NCBI RefSeq assembly: GCF_040546595.1
Contig: NZ_JBEPOB010000001.1
Coordinates: 1,799,001-1,863,000 of the forward strand
Origin: Bosea sp. OAE506
GTDB taxonomy: Bacteria; Pseudomonadota; Alphaproteobacteria; Rhizobiales; Beijerinckiaceae
DNA: 64,000 nt
Direction: 5' to 3'
Shown: positions 46,904 to 61,217 of the stretch, in pieces
Numbering within the stretch: position 1 is the first letter of the stretch
Layout of the letters: every line of letters begins with the position of its first letter
The notes under the pieces: generated by a model
What the model saw: the letters and a program-made list of their open reading frames with translations, nothing else
Database searches by the model: none
What the model was told of the DNA's origin: nothing
Made by a program: the position numbers and the translations under genes

Positions 46904-47356
46904 CTACCGCCCCTCTGCCTTCGCGATCGCCGCGTCAAGATCCTGCCATTCATGGCAGCGGCCGCAGAGGCTGGCGAGCCTGGCGAGATTGGCCCTGGCG
47001 CTCGCCATGTCGCCGGTCTCGATGAACCATTCGCCCTGATATTCGAGCGCAGGCAGGAAGGTCGGGTCGCGCATCAGGGCGGCGTCGTAATACTGCTTCG
47101 AGAGCGGGTAATTCTTCAGCTTGCGGTGCGAATAGGCGAGCCAGTTCAGCAGCACGGGCGAATGTGGCGAGCGCTTCAGCAGCGCCTCCAGCTTCTCGAT
47201 CGCGGGCGGGAAGTTCTTCTCCTCGATCCAGCGACGCGCCTGGCGATATTCCGGGTCCTCGTCGAGCCAGGTCCAGTCCGGCCCGACCGCCTGCGCCCCC
47301 ATCGAGGCGAGCAGGGCCGCCGCTCCCGTCACGATCGCAATCAGGTGGCGGCGCAT
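46904..47356 (-). CDS. Secreted TPR-like protein with a CxxCH motif
   Basis: 150-residue protein with a signal peptide (1-23, ending AQA) and about two TPR-like helix pairs (45-125). Near the C-terminus CGRCH at 131-135 matches the haem c attachment pattern. In this setting it may be a cysteine pair for metal or disulfide use. The ATG at 47356 has GGAGGG nine bases upstream; longer frames have no supporting site. It is divergent from the DUF2945 gene. Confidence 0.8.
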   Translation of the reverse strand: MRRHLIAIVTGAAALLASMGAQAVGPDWTWLDEDPEYRQARRWIEEKNFPPAIEKLEALLKRSPHSPVLLNWLAYSHRKLKNYPLSKQYYDAALMRDPTFLPALEYQGEWFIETGDMASARANLARLASLCGRCHEWQDLDAAIAKAEGR

Positions 47357-47435
47357 GGCGAATCCCTCCCCGATGAACCCGGTCGCGGTCACCCGCGTTG
47401 CTTCTCTCATCGGTTGCCGATCATGGAGAGATCGC

Positions 47436-47654
47436 ATGACAAGTCCATTGCGAAAGGGCACCGCCGTCCGCTGGCACTGGGGCAGCGGCACGGCCGAGGG
47501 CGAGGTCGAGGCCGTCTTCACCAAACCCGTCAGCCGGATGATCAAGGGCAAGCGGATCCACCGCAACGCCTCGGAGGAGAAGCCGGCCTATCTGGTCCTG
47601 CAGGAAGACGGGGCGCGGGTGCTGAAATCGCAGAGCGAACTGGAGGCACGCTGA
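47436..47654 (+). CDS. DUF2945 / HVA1 Tudor-like small protein
   Basis: 72-residue protein of the hypervirulence-associated TUDOR (DUF2945) type: [18 protein letters not shown] near the start, then [18 protein letters not shown] and [10 protein letters not shown] segments. Such SH3/Tudor-like domains have no settled bacterial role. GGAGAG precedes the ATG at 47436. Its stop overlaps the start of the next gene by one base, so the two are translationally coupled. Confidence 0.8.
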   Translation: MTSPLRKGTAVRWHWGSGTAEGEVEAVFTKPVSRMIKGKRIHRNASEEKPAYLVLQEDGARVLKSQSELEAR

Positions 47655-47977
47655 TGGCGGAGATCGATCTGACGCCGCCTGCCGCTGCTGCGAAGGCGGC
47701 CGAGCAGGGGTTGACGCTGCGGGCGCAGCACAAGCGCGGCGGCACCCGCGTCGGCGTTGCCCGCGCGCACCAGCTGATGAAGCGCGAGCCGCTCTCGGCG
47801 GATGTCGTCAAGCGCATGGCGAGCTATTTCGCGCGGCACGCGGTCGACAAGAACGGCAAGGATTTCGACAATGCCGAGAACCCCTCGGCAGGCTTCATCG
47901 CCTGGCAGCTCTGGGGCGGCGATGCCGGGCGCGACTGGGCGGAGCGGAAGAAGGCCGAACTGGCGGAGGAGCGCTAG
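47654..47977 (+). CDS. Conserved hypothetical protein paired with the Tudor-like gene
   Basis: 107-residue cytosolic protein. [22 protein letters not shown] (about 41-62) and [20 protein letters not shown] (about 77-96) look like conserved blocks I have seen in small Hyphomicrobiales proteins and in phage-related proteins. I cannot name a family or function with confidence. Start overlaps the stop of the DUF2945 gene. Confidence 0.75.
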   Translation: MAEIDLTPPAAAAKAAEQGLTLRAQHKRGGTRVGVARAHQLMKREPLSADVVKRMASYFARHAVDKNGKDFDNAENPSAGFIAWQLWGGDAGRDWAERKKAELAEER

Positions 47978-48090
47978 CGCGCGCCGCCGCCCCGGGCGGG
48001 GCTTCGCTCCTGCCAGCTCCTGTCACCAGTGTGCCCGGCCATGCGCCGCACCCTCTCGCGCGCGGACGGGATGCGCCCCATATTGCAGCC

Positions 48091-50751
<2,661 letters not shown>

Positions 50752-50885
50752 GCCACGCGTCCTCACCCTTCGAGAGGCCCGCGCTAATCGTGACGACTGC
50801 CGGCCGGAGAGCCACCCGGAACAATCCTCCCCACGCCCTGTTTCCCGCGAAAGGGCCCTTCCGGCCCCTTCAGGGAGATCAAACC

Positions 50886-51179
50886 ATGTTCAGGACCACC
50901 CTAACCCTCGCCGCGCTCGGCTTCGTGCTGGCGCTGTCGCCGGCCGGGGCGCAGACCGCGCCGGCGGCGCCCGACACCACGCCGCTGCCGCCGACGACCT
51001 GCAGCCAGGTCGAGCTGTCCAAGATGAACGCCGAGACCGCCAAGATGACCGACCCGGACAAGAAGGCGATCGCGATGAAGGAGCTGACCCTGGCCACCGA
51101 CATGATGGCCAAGGACGACATGAAGGCCTGCGCCGTCCATCTCGGCAACGCCATCCGGATGATTCCCGGGCGGAGTTGA
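50886..51179 (+). CDS. Small secreted hypothetical protein
   Basis: 97-residue protein with a signal peptide (1-22, ending AGAQ). A Pro/Ala/Thr linker and a helical domain with two cysteines (C39 and one near 81) follow, suggesting a single disulfide. GGGAG lies a few bases before the ATG. No family recognised, and no operon partner. Confidence 0.75.
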   Translation: MFRTTLTLAALGFVLALSPAGAQTAPAAPDTTPLPPTTCSQVELSKMNAETAKMTDPDKKAIAMKELTLATDMMAKDDMKACAVHLGNAIRMIPGRS

Positions 51180-51198
51180 GGGGAGGGCGCCGGTCGCG

Positions 51199-51302
51199 CG
51201 TCATTCTCGGGCGGAGCGTAGCGCAGACCCGAGAATCTCAGGCCGGATGAGGCGCTGGTGATGTCTGGTCCTGAGATGCTCGGGTCGGGCCCGAGCATGA
51301 CG
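51199..51302. repeat. Family A palindromic element
   Basis: CGTCATTCTCGGG with CCCGAGAATCTC around a GCGGAGCGTAGCGC-type loop, then GAGATGCTCGGG with CCCGAGCATGACG. Confidence 0.88.
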
Positions 51303-51669
51303 CTGGCAAGCGGAAATCTTATCCCCGCCCCCCGAACCCGTGCCTATTCTCCTCTCGCTCCGCCCGACCAAGGGGGCTGTCGCGAGGCATCGTGCGGCCG
51401 GGCGGGGTTGCGGGTTTCGTCGCCTGAGGCCGTTGCGGGCCGAAGGCGGCGGAGGCGCAGATCGCCATCGCGCGGGTGAGCCAGGCCGCGCGACCCGTGG
51501 CACGGATAACCAGAAGGCGATCTGGTCGGCATAAAAGATCCGCGTGCGGGACGGGGTAGCGGCTGTTGGCGCTGCTTCGACACGACATTCGACATCGACA
51601 TCGGCACGCAGCCGTCGACTGCGACGCCACCATCGTCCCGCGCATCCCCTCGGATACGCCTTGAAGAGC

Positions 51670-51706
51670 CCGAAACCCCGCGGCGTGAGCCGGTCGGGGG
51701 TTTCGG
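51670..51706. other. Long-stem hairpin
   Basis: CCGAAACCCC (51670-51679) pairs perfectly with GGGGTTTCGG (51697-51706) around a 17-base loop. It lacks the T run of a classical terminator. It may be the terminator or core of an unrecognised small RNA. Confidence 0.45.
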
Positions 51707-51800
51707 TGCGTCCGGCCATCGGGCGGGTTTGATCCAGCGCAGGGCGGGGCAGGGCGGCTTGCGATAGGGATGCGGCTCACCTTAGAATGATTCCAAGGCG

Positions 51801-52742
51801 ATGCTGCTCTTCCGAAAGTCACCCCTCATGATGCTCAAGCCGTACTGGCTGCGGTTCCACCGCTGGATCACGCTCGTCTTCGCCCTGCCGCTGCTGGCGC
51901 TGATCCTGAGCGGGCTCGTGCTCTCGCTCGAGCCGCTGGCGCAGCGCACGCGGCCCGCGGCGCCGGTGACCGAGGCCTCCGTGCTGGCGGCTCTGCAAAA
52001 GTTCGATCCGGAGGGCAAGGCGACCGGGCTGACGATCCGTACCTATGACCAGCTGATGACGCTGAACAGCGTCGGGCCGGACGGCTCGGTCGATGTCAGC
52101 CTGCGGACCGGCGAGGAGATCGACGAGCCGGGCTGGGCCGACTGGTTCGGCACGGCGCGGCAGCTGCATGAGCGGCTGCTGCTCGATCTCGGCTGGCTCG
52201 TCACCGCCTCGACCATCGCGATGCTGATGCTGGCGCTGCTGGGTGTCTTGATGGGCTGGCCGCGCCTGCGCAACACGCTCGGCGGCTGGCATAAGGCTGG
52301 CGCCTGGGTGTTCCTGCCGCTGATCGTGCTGTCGCCACTGACCGGGCTCGCCATCGCCTTCGGCATCAGCCTGACCCCGGCGACGTCGGCGGGTGGGGCA
52401 CGGCCGGCGCGACTGCCGCTGGCCGAGGCGATCCCGCTCGTCGCCCGCGCGCATGACCTCGCCGATCTGACCTCGCTGCGGGTGCGCGGCGGGCGGCTGC
52501 TGGCGCGGGTCTATGTCGGCAACCGGCTGACCGGCGTGGTGGTGGCGCGCGAGGGGCTCGAGACGCCGCCGATGAACTGGCCGCGCGCGCTGCATGAGGG
52601 CAACTGGCATGCGCTCTGGGGCAGCGGGCTCAATCTGGCGCTGTCGCTGGTGCTGGCCGGGCTCTGGGGCACGGGGCTGGTGATCTGGGCGAGGCGCCGC
52701 TTCCGCAAGCGCAATCCGCGGGCGCGGCTGGCGGCGGCCTGA
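51801..52742 (+). CDS. PepSY-associated membrane protein
   Basis: 313-residue protein of the PepSY-TM (iron-regulated membrane protein-like) group. The first membrane segment follows the typical WLRFHRWITLVFALPLLAL start (about 14-32). Further segments lie near 130-150, 160-185 and 280-300. Members are often tied to iron or siderophore reduction at the inner membrane; no iron gene is adjacent here. The ATG at 51801 (AAGG upstream) or 51828 may be the start. Confidence 0.82.
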   Translation: MLLFRKSPLMMLKPYWLRFHRWITLVFALPLLALILSGLVLSLEPLAQRTRPAAPVTEASVLAALQKFDPEGKATGLTIRTYDQLMTLNSVGPDGSVDVSLRTGEEIDEPGWADWFGTARQLHERLLLDLGWLVTASTIAMLMLALLGVLMGWPRLRNTLGGWHKAGAWVFLPLIVLSPLTGLAIAFGISLTPATSAGGARPARLPLAEAIPLVARAHDLADLTSLRVRGGRLLARVYVGNRLTGVVVAREGLETPPMNWPRALHEGNWHALWGSGLNLALSLVLAGLWGTGLVIWARRRFRKRNPRARLAAA

Positions 52743-52840
52743 GGCGCCCGCATCGCGCTTGAAGCGCATCGGGCTTGCCGGGCCGGCGGGGCTGCCGTAA
52801 CCCGGTAGGCCCCAACGCCTGCCCGAAGACCCTCGCCGCC

Positions 52841-54019
52841 ATGACCGCCTCGATCGCCCAACGCTATGCCGCCCTGGTCGAAACCGGGGCGATCGAGCGC
52901 GATCCGGCGCAGGTCGCCGTGGTCAAGCGGCTGCAGGCCCTGGCCGAGGCACTGGCCGCGCAGCGCCTGGCGCAGAAGAGCAGCGCGCTGGGCTGGCTGT
53001 TCGGTAAGAAGGCGGCCGCCAAGGACGTGCCCAAGGGTCTCTACATCTGGGGCTCGGTCGGCCGCGGCAAGACCATGCTGATGGATCTGTTCTACGACTC
53101 CGTCGCGGTGCCGCGGCGCCGGCGGGTGCATTTCCACGCCTTCCTGGCGGATGTGCACGGCCGCATCCATGCCTATCGCCAGAAGCTCAAGGCCGGCGAG
53201 GTCAAGGATCCCGATCCGATCGGGCCCGTGGCGGCCGAACTGGCGGCCGAGGCACGGCTGCTCTGCTTCGACGAGTTCACGGTGACCGATATCGCCGATG
53301 CGATGATCCTCGGCCGGCTGTTCACGGCGCTGTTCGCCGCCGGGGTGGTGGTGGTCGCGACCTCGAATGTCGAGCCGTCGCGGCTTTATGAGGGCGGGCT
53401 GAACCGGGCGCTGTTTCTGCCCTTCGTGGCGCTGCTGGCCGAGAAGGTCGAGGTTCTCAAGCTGGAGGCGCGCACCGATTTCCGGATGGAGAAGCTCGGC
53501 GGCGCGCCGGTCTATCGCGTGCCGGCCGACGCCGCGGCTGAAGCCGCGCTGGACGACGCCTTCCGCAAGCTCTCCGGCGCGACGAAGGGGCAGCGCCTCG
53601 TCATCGACGTGAAGGGCCATGAGCTGGTCCTGCCGCAGGCGGCGGCGGGCGTGGCGCGGGCGGGCTTCGGCGATCTCTGCAGCAAGGCCTATGGCGCCTC
53701 GGACTATAACGCGCTGGCGCAGCGCTTCCACACGCTGGTGCTCGACGACATTCCCGTGCTGGCCGACGAGCAGCGCAACGAGACCAAGCGCTTCATCATC
53801 CTGATCGACACGCTCTACGAGCATCATGTGAAGCTCGTCGCCTCGGCGCAGGCCGAGCCGCATGAACTCTACCGCGCCAAGACCGGACGCGAGGCCTTCG
53901 AGTTCGACCGCACGGTCTCGCGGCTGATCGAGATGCGCTCCGACGATTATCTCGGCCTGCCGCATGGCCGGGCGGATTCAGCGGCCTCGGGCGATAGCGG
54001 CGGGCTGGTGGAGACGTGA
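52841..54019 (+). CDS. zapE: AFG1-like ATPase ZapE
   Basis: 392-residue AAA-type ATPase. Walker A is GSVGRGKTMLMD near residue 70, and Walker B is RLLCFDEFTVTDIADAMIL near 142. A later VATSNVEPSRLYEGGLNRALFLPF holds the sensor and arginine-finger region. ZapE acts on the FtsZ ring under stress in Escherichia coli. In alphaproteobacteria the gene is often next to mdh, and mdh is indeed two genes downstream here. Confidence 0.93.
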   Translation: MTASIAQRYAALVETGAIERDPAQVAVVKRLQALAEALAAQRLAQKSSALGWLFGKKAAAKDVPKGLYIWGSVGRGKTMLMDLFYDSVAVPRRRRVHFHAFLADVHGRIHAYRQKLKAGEVKDPDPIGPVAAELAAEARLLCFDEFTVTDIADAMILGRLFTALFAAGVVVVATSNVEPSRLYEGGLNRALFLPFVALLAEKVEVLKLEARTDFRMEKLGGAPVYRVPADAAAEAALDDAFRKLSGATKGQRLVIDVKGHELVLPQAAAGVARAGFGDLCSKAYGASDYNALAQRFHTLVLDDIPVLADEQRNETKRFIILIDTLYEHHVKLVASAQAEPHELYRAKTGREAFEFDRTVSRLIEMRSDDYLGLPHGRADSAASGDSGGLVET

Positions 54020-54061
54020 GGATGGCGCTGTCCCTTTCCCACCCCGGGGCCCGATAGCGCC

Positions 54062-54661
54062 ATGACCCAGCGCGAGCCGAGCGAGACCCGCATCCTCACG
54101 GTCGCCAGCGAGCATCTGCGCCGGTTCGGGCTGAAGCGCTTCACGGTCGTCGCGGTGGCCGAAGAGGCGGGCATGACCCATGCCAATGTCTATCGCTACT
54201 TTCCCTCGCGCGCGGCGCTGGTCGATGCGGTCGTCGATGTCTGGCTGAAGGCGACGGAGCGGCATCTCGCCGACATCGCCGATGGTCCCGACCCTGCCGA
54301 CGACAAGCTCGAGCGGCTGATCCTGGCGCTGGCCAAGGCCAATCGCGACCTGTTGAGCGAGGAGCCGCACCTGTTTGCGGCGCTGTCGCAGGCGGTGGCG
54401 AAGCGCCATGCCATCAGCCGGCGCAACCGGGCGCGGGTGCGGGCGCTGTTCGAACGGGTGATCGACGAGGGCATCGCGTCGGGCACCTTCGAGCCGCGCG
54501 ACCGCGACCGGGCGATCGCCTTCGTCATCGACGCGACCCACCGCTTCATCCATCCGGCGGCGCTGGAGCTGGAATCGGACGTGCCCCAGGCCTCGGTCGA
54601 TATCCGGCTGTCGACGCTGATCCGGGTTTCGCTGCGGGTGCTGATCGCCGGGATCGTCTGA
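54062..54661 (+). CDS. TetR family transcriptional regulator
   Basis: 199-residue TetR regulator. The N-terminal helix-turn-helix spans about 10-55 and includes FTVVAVAEEAGMTHANVYRYFPSR as the turn and recognition helix. The C-terminal ligand domain is unassignable. It lies between zapE and mdh with no obvious target; it could act on the mdh promoter region just downstream. Confidence 0.92.
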   Translation: MTQREPSETRILTVASEHLRRFGLKRFTVVAVAEEAGMTHANVYRYFPSRAALVDAVVDVWLKATERHLADIADGPDPADDKLERLILALAKANRDLLSEEPHLFAALSQAVAKRHAISRRNRARVRALFERVIDEGIASGTFEPRDRDRAIAFVIDATHRFIHPAALELESDVPQASVDIRLSTLIRVSLRVLIAGIV

Positions 54662-54694
54662 CGAAATCGCGTGACGAATTACATCCTGTGTAAA

Positions 54695-54723
54695 TTGTCA
54701 TTACGGCCGTTCCGTGTCATTCT
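54695..54723 (+). promoter_or_regulatory. Possible promoter of the mdh-suc-lpd operon
   Basis: TTGTCA (54695-54700), 17 bases, then CATTCT (54718-54723) resembles a housekeeping -35/-10 pair, strong at -35 and weak at -10. The 261-base spacer before mdh has no gene. Sequence match only. Confidence 0.3.
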
Positions 54724-54919
54724 GGGGCGGATCGTTGGGCGGCCTCCGCTAAGTATCTGAAAAGTCGAGGGTGGCGTGCTGGCGGGCCGGATCGCAACGC
54801 CCTGTGCAGGGCTTGCGGGCAAGGTCGCGCGAGGGTTGCGGCAAAAGGGCCATTTGGGCCAAAGGAACGCACGGTTTCGCCGGTTCTCCGGCATTTCGCA
54901 GCGCCAGACAAAGGACTAG

Positions 54920-55885
<966 letters not shown>

Positions 55886-55979
55886 TCCAGGACGGGCGGG
55901 TCCGGCGGCGCGCTCACGGCGCAGCGCCCGGCCCCGCCCGCCCCGCCATCCCCCATAAGCTTCCAGGGAAACCGAGCAC

Positions 55980-57176
<1,197 letters not shown>

Positions 57177-57185
57177 GGAGCAACC

Positions 57186-58070
57186 ATGTCCATCCTGATC
57201 GACAAGAACACCAAGGTCATCTGCCAGGGCTTCACCGGCAAGAACGGGACCTTCCACTCCGAGCAGGCGATCGCCTATGGCACGCAGATGGTCGGCGGCA
57301 CCTCGCCTGGGAAGGGCGGTTCGCTCCATCTCGGCCTGCCGGTCTTCGACAGCGTCCACGAGGCCAAGGCCAAGACCGGAGCCACCGCCTCCGTCGTCTA
57401 TGTGCCGCCTCCGGGTGCGGCCGATGCGATCTGCGAGGCGATCGACGCCGAGATCCCGCTGATCATCTGCATCACCGAGGGCATCCCGGTGCTCGACATG
57501 GTCAAGGTCAAGCGCTCGCTGGTCGGCTCCAAGTCGCGGCTGATCGGGCCCAACTGCCCCGGCGTCGTGACGGCGGGCGAGAGCAAGATCGGCATCATGC
57601 CGGCCAACATCTTCAAGCCGGGCTCTGTCGGCATCGTGTCGCGCTCGGGCACGCTGACCTATGAGGCGGTGTTCCAGACCACGCGCGAGGGCCTTGGCCA
57701 GACCACGGCCGTCGGCATCGGCGGCGACCCGGTCAAGGGCACCGAGTTCATCGACATGCTCGAGATGTTCCTGGCCGACGACAACACCAAGTCGATCGTC
57801 ATGATCGGCGAGATCGGCGGCTCGGCCGAGGAAGACGCGGCCCAGTTCATCAAGGACGAGGCCAAGCGCGGTCGCAAGAAGCCGATGGTCGGCTTCATCG
57901 CCGGTCGCACGGCGCCTCCCGGCCGCCGCATGGGTCATGCGGGCGCGATCATCTCGGGCGGCAAGGGCGGTGCCGAGGACAAGATCGCGGCCATGGAAGC
58001 GGCCGGCATCCGGGTCTCGCCCTCGCCGGCGCGCCTTGGAAAGACCTTGGTCGAAGTGTTGAAGGGCTGA
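57186..58070 (+). CDS. sucD: Succinyl-CoA synthetase alpha subunit
   Basis: 294-residue CoA-binding subunit. CoA contacts lie in [16 protein letters not shown] (about 15-30) and GPNCPGV. The phosphorylated histidine is in [13 protein letters not shown] near residue 252. Forms the enzyme with SucC, making ATP or GTP from succinyl-CoA. Confidence 0.97.
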   Translation: MSILIDKNTKVICQGFTGKNGTFHSEQAIAYGTQMVGGTSPGKGGSLHLGLPVFDSVHEAKAKTGATASVVYVPPPGAADAICEAIDAEIPLIICITEGIPVLDMVKVKRSLVGSKSRLIGPNCPGVVTAGESKIGIMPANIFKPGSVGIVSRSGTLTYEAVFQTTREGLGQTTAVGIGGDPVKGTEFIDMLEMFLADDNTKSIVMIGEIGGSAEEDAAQFIKDEAKRGRKKPMVGFIAGRTAPPGRRMGHAGAIISGGKGGAEDKIAAMEAAGIRVSPSPARLGKTLVEVLKG

Positions 58071-58093
58071 GGGCCCGACAGACCGTGGCGGGG

Positions 58094-58174
58094 CGTCATG
58101 GTCGGGCCTGACCCGACCATCACGTCCCGCGCCGGACTCCCCAAGAGAGGGTCGGCTCGGGGCCGACCGTGACG
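58094..58174. repeat. Family A palindromic element between sucD and sucA
   Basis: GGTCGGGCCTGACCCGACC hairpin, then GGTCGGCTCGGGGCCGACC hairpin with GTGACG end. It sits inside the TCA operon, 24 bases after sucD. Confidence 0.88.
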
Positions 58175-58213
58175 GCCAGACGAAGCGGCAGGCAGGAAAA
58201 GGCAGAAACGACC

Positions 58214-61171
58214 ATGGCTCGCCAGGACATCAACGAGGCTCTCGCGCAGACGGGTTTCCTCTATGGCGGCAACGCGGCCTATATCGAGGATCTCTACGCC
58301 CGCTACCAGGCCGACCCGAAGTCGGTCGACGAGCAGTGGCAGGGCTTCTTCGCCGGGCTGAAGGACGAGGGCCAGGCCATCGTCCAGAACGCCAAGGGCG
58401 CCTCCTGGACCAAGCCGAACTGGCCGATCCACGCCAATGGCGAGCTCGTCTCGGCGCTGGACGGCAACTGGGCCGTGGTCGAGAAGGTCGTTTCCGACAA
58501 GCTCAAGGGCAAGGCCCAGGCCAAGGGCGTCGAGATCTCGGCCGCCGATGTGCAGCAGGCGACGCGTGATTCCGTCCGCGCCATCATGCTGATCCGCGCC
58601 TACCGGATGCGCGGCCACCTCCATGCCAAGCTCGACCCGCTCGGGATCGAGCAGGTCAAGGACACCGAGGAGCTGTCGCCGGCCGCCTTCGGCTTCGGCG
58701 AGGCCGATCTCGACCGCAAGATCTTCATCGACAACGTGCTCGGCATGGAGTTCGCCACGGTCCGCGAGATGGTCGCGGTGCTGCAGCGGACCTATTGCAG
58801 CACGGTCGGCATCGAGTTCATGCACATCTCCGATCCGGAGCAGAAGGCCTGGCTGCAGGAGCGCATCGAGGGGCCCGACAAGGAGATCGCCTTCACGCGC
58901 GAGGGCAAGAAGGCCATTCTGAACAAGCTGGTCGAGGCCGAGGGCTTCGAGAAGTTCATCGACCTCAAGTACACCGGCACCAAGCGCTTCGGCCTGGACG
59001 GCGGCGAGGCGCTGATCCCGGCGCTGGAGCAGATCATCAAGCGCGGCGGCGCGCTCGGCGTGCGCGACATCGTCTTCGGCATGGCCCATCGCGGCCGCCT
59101 GAACGTGCTGACCCAGGTGCTGGGCAAGCCGCACCGGGCGCTCTTCCACGAGTTCAAGGGCGGCTCCTTCGCGCCTGACGACGTCGAGGGCTCGGGCGAC
59201 GTGAAGTACCATCTCGGTGCCTCCAGCGACCGCGAGTTCGACGGCAACAACGTCCACATCTCGCTGACCGCCAACCCCTCGCATCTCGAGATCGTCGACC
59301 CCGTCGTGCTCGGCAAGGTGCGCGCCAAGCAGGACCAGTTCGGCGACATCGTCGAGCGCTCCAAGGTGCTGCCGCTGTTGCTGCATGGCGACGCCGCCTT
59401 CGCCGGCCAGGGCGTGGTGGCGGAGTGCCTCGGCCTGTCCGGGCTGAAGGGCCACCGCACCGGCGGCTCGATCCACTTCATCATCAACAACCAGATCGGC
59501 TTCACCACCTATCCGCGCTATTCGCGCTCCTCGCCCTATCCGTCCGACGTGGCGAAGATGGTCGAGGCTCCGGTGTTCCATGTGAATGGCGACGATCCGG
59601 AGGCGGTGGTGTTCGCGGCGAAGGTCGCGATCGAGTTCCGGCAGAAGTTCCACAAGCCGGTCGTCATCGACATGTTCTGCTACCGCCGCTTCGGCCATAA
59701 TGAGGGCGACGAGCCGGGCTTCACCCAGCCGCTGATGTACCGCAAGATCCGCGGCCACAAGACGACGCTGGAGCTCTACACCGCCAAGCTCGAGGCCGAG
59801 GGCGTGATCCAGCCCGGCGAGGTCGATGAGGCGCGTGCCGCCTGGAAGGCCAGGCTCGAGATCGAGTTCGACGCCGGCCAGGCCTTCAAGCCCAACAAGG
59901 CCGACTGGCTCGACGGCCGCTGGGCCGGCATGAAGGCGATCCGCGCCGACGAGGACGATCCGCGCCGCGGCGCCACCGGCGTCGACGCCAACGTCCTGCG
60001 CGAGATCACCGAGAAGATCACGGCGGTGCCACCGGGCTTCAACGTCCACAAGACGATCCAGCGCTTCCTCGACAACCGCCGCAAGGCGGTCGAGACCGGG
60101 CAGGGCATCGATTGGGCGACCGCCGAGGCGCTGGCCTTCGGCTCGCTGCTGCTCGACGGCAATCCGGTGCGCCTCTCGGGCCAGGATTGCGAGCGCGGCA
60201 CCTTCTCGCAGCGCCATTCCGTGCTGATCGACCAGGAGACGGAAGCCCGTCACACCTCGCTGAACCATATCCGCGAGGGCCAGTCCCGCTACGAGGTCAT
60301 CAACTCGATGCTCTCGGAGGAGGCGGTGCTCGGTTTCGAATACGGCTATTCGCTGTCGGAGCCGAATGCGCTGACGATGTGGGAGGCGCAGTTCGGCGAC
60401 TTCGCCAATGGCGCGCAGGTCGTGTTCGACCAGTTCATCTCATCGGGCGAGCGCAAGTGGCTGCGCATGTCGGGCCTCGTCTGCCTGCTGCCGCATGGCT
60501 ATGAGGGGCAGGGGCCGGAGCATTCGTCGGCCCGTCTCGAGCGCTTCCTGCAGATGTGCGCCGAGGACAACATGCAGGTGGCGAACTGCTCGACCCCGGC
60601 GAGCTATTTCCACATCCTGCGCCGCCAGCTGAAGCGCGACTTCCGCAAGCCGCTGATCCTGATGACGCCGAAGTCGCTGCTGCGCCACAAGCGCTGCGTC
60701 TCGACGCTGGAGGAGCTGGCCGAGGGCTCGACCTTCCACCGCGTGCTGCATGACGACGCCGAGCGCGGCAACTCGACGACCAAGCTGGTCAAGGATTCGA
60801 AGATCCGGCGCGTCATCCTGTGCTCGGGCAAGGTCTATTTCGACCTGCTGGACGAGCGCGAGAAGCGCGGCATCGACGATGTCTACCTGATGCGCGTCGA
60901 GCAGCTCTATCCCTTCCCGCTGAAGTCGCTGGCGCAGGAGCTGGCGCGCTTCAAGGGCGCCGACGTGGTCTGGTGCCAGGAAGAGCCCAAGAACATGGGC
61001 TCCTGGACCTTCGTCGAGCCCTATCTGGAGTGGGTGCTGGGCCATGCCGGCTCGAAGTCGAAGCGGCCGCGCTATGTCGGCCGCCCGGCCTCGGCCGCGA
61101 CCGCGACCGGCCTGATGTCCAAGCATCTCGCCCAGCTCAACGCCTTCCTGGACGAAGCCTTCGCCGGCTGA
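58214..61171 (+). CDS. sucA: 2-oxoglutarate dehydrogenase E1 component
   Basis: 985-residue thiamine-diphosphate enzyme that decarboxylates 2-oxoglutarate and passes the succinyl group to the E2 lipoyl arm. The N-terminal [17 protein letters not shown] is the E2-binding region. [11 protein letters not shown] and GDAAFAGQG are in the ThDP domain, and the C-terminal transketolase-like part has [21 protein letters not shown] chose the ATG at 58214; upstream codons enter the palindrome. Normal length. Confidence 0.97.
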   Translation: MARQDINEALAQTGFLYGGNAAYIEDLYARYQADPKSVDEQWQGFFAGLKDEGQAIVQNAKGASWTKPNWPIHANGELVSALDGNWAVVEKVVSDKLKGKAQAKGVEISAADVQQATRDSVRAIMLIRAYRMRGHLHAKLDPLGIEQVKDTEELSPAAFGFGEADLDRKIFIDNVLGMEFATVREMVAVLQRTYCSTVGIEFMHISDPEQKAWLQERIEGPDKEIAFTREGKKAILNKLVEAEGFEKFIDLKYTGTKRFGLDGGEALIPALEQIIKRGGALGVRDIVFGMAHRGRLNVLTQVLGKPHRALFHEFKGGSFAPDDVEGSGDVKYHLGASSDREFDGNNVHISLTANPSHLEIVDPVVLGKVRAKQDQFGDIVERSKVLPLLLHGDAAFAGQGVVAECLGLSGLKGHRTGGSIHFIINNQIGFTTYPRYSRSSPYPSDVAKMVEAPVFHVNGDDPEAVVFAAKVAIEFRQKFHKPVVIDMFCYRRFGHNEGDEPGFTQPLMYRKIRGHKTTLELYTAKLEAEGVIQPGEVDEARAAWKARLEIEFDAGQAFKPNKADWLDGRWAGMKAIRADEDDPRRGATGVDANVLREITEKITAVPPGFNVHKTIQRFLDNRRKAVETGQGIDWATAEALAFGSLLLDGNPVRLSGQDCERGTFSQRHSVLIDQETEARHTSLNHIREGQSRYEVINSMLSEEAVLGFEYGYSLSEPNALTMWEAQFGDFANGAQVVFDQFISSGERKWLRMSGLVCLLPHGYEGQGPEHSSARLERFLQMCAEDNMQVANCSTPASYFHILRRQLKRDFRKPLILMTPKSLLRHKRCVSTLEELAEGSTFHRVLHDDAERGNSTTKLVKDSKIRRVILCSGKVYFDLLDEREKRGIDDVYLMRVEQLYPFPLKSLAQELARFKGADVVWCQEEPKNMGSWTFVEPYLEWVLGHAGSKSKRPRYVGRPASAATATGLMSKHLAQLNAFLDEAFAG

Positions 61172-61217
61172 CGCCCAGACACCCAAAACGTCAGACAGAA
61201 CAGAACAGAGGCCTGAC

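Larger units (their letters stand above)
51180..51800. other. 620-base spacer without a convincing gene
   Basis: Holds a family A element (51199-51302) and a long-stem hairpin at 51670-51706. Open frames in both strands are Arg/Gly/Pro-rich shadows of GC-rich DNA. I saw no promoter of note. Confidence 0.6.

Noticed and set aside
51340..51534. Small open frame of 64 codons in the spacer after the secreted protein
   Set aside because: Arg/Gly-rich and without a ribosome-binding site or family resemblance.
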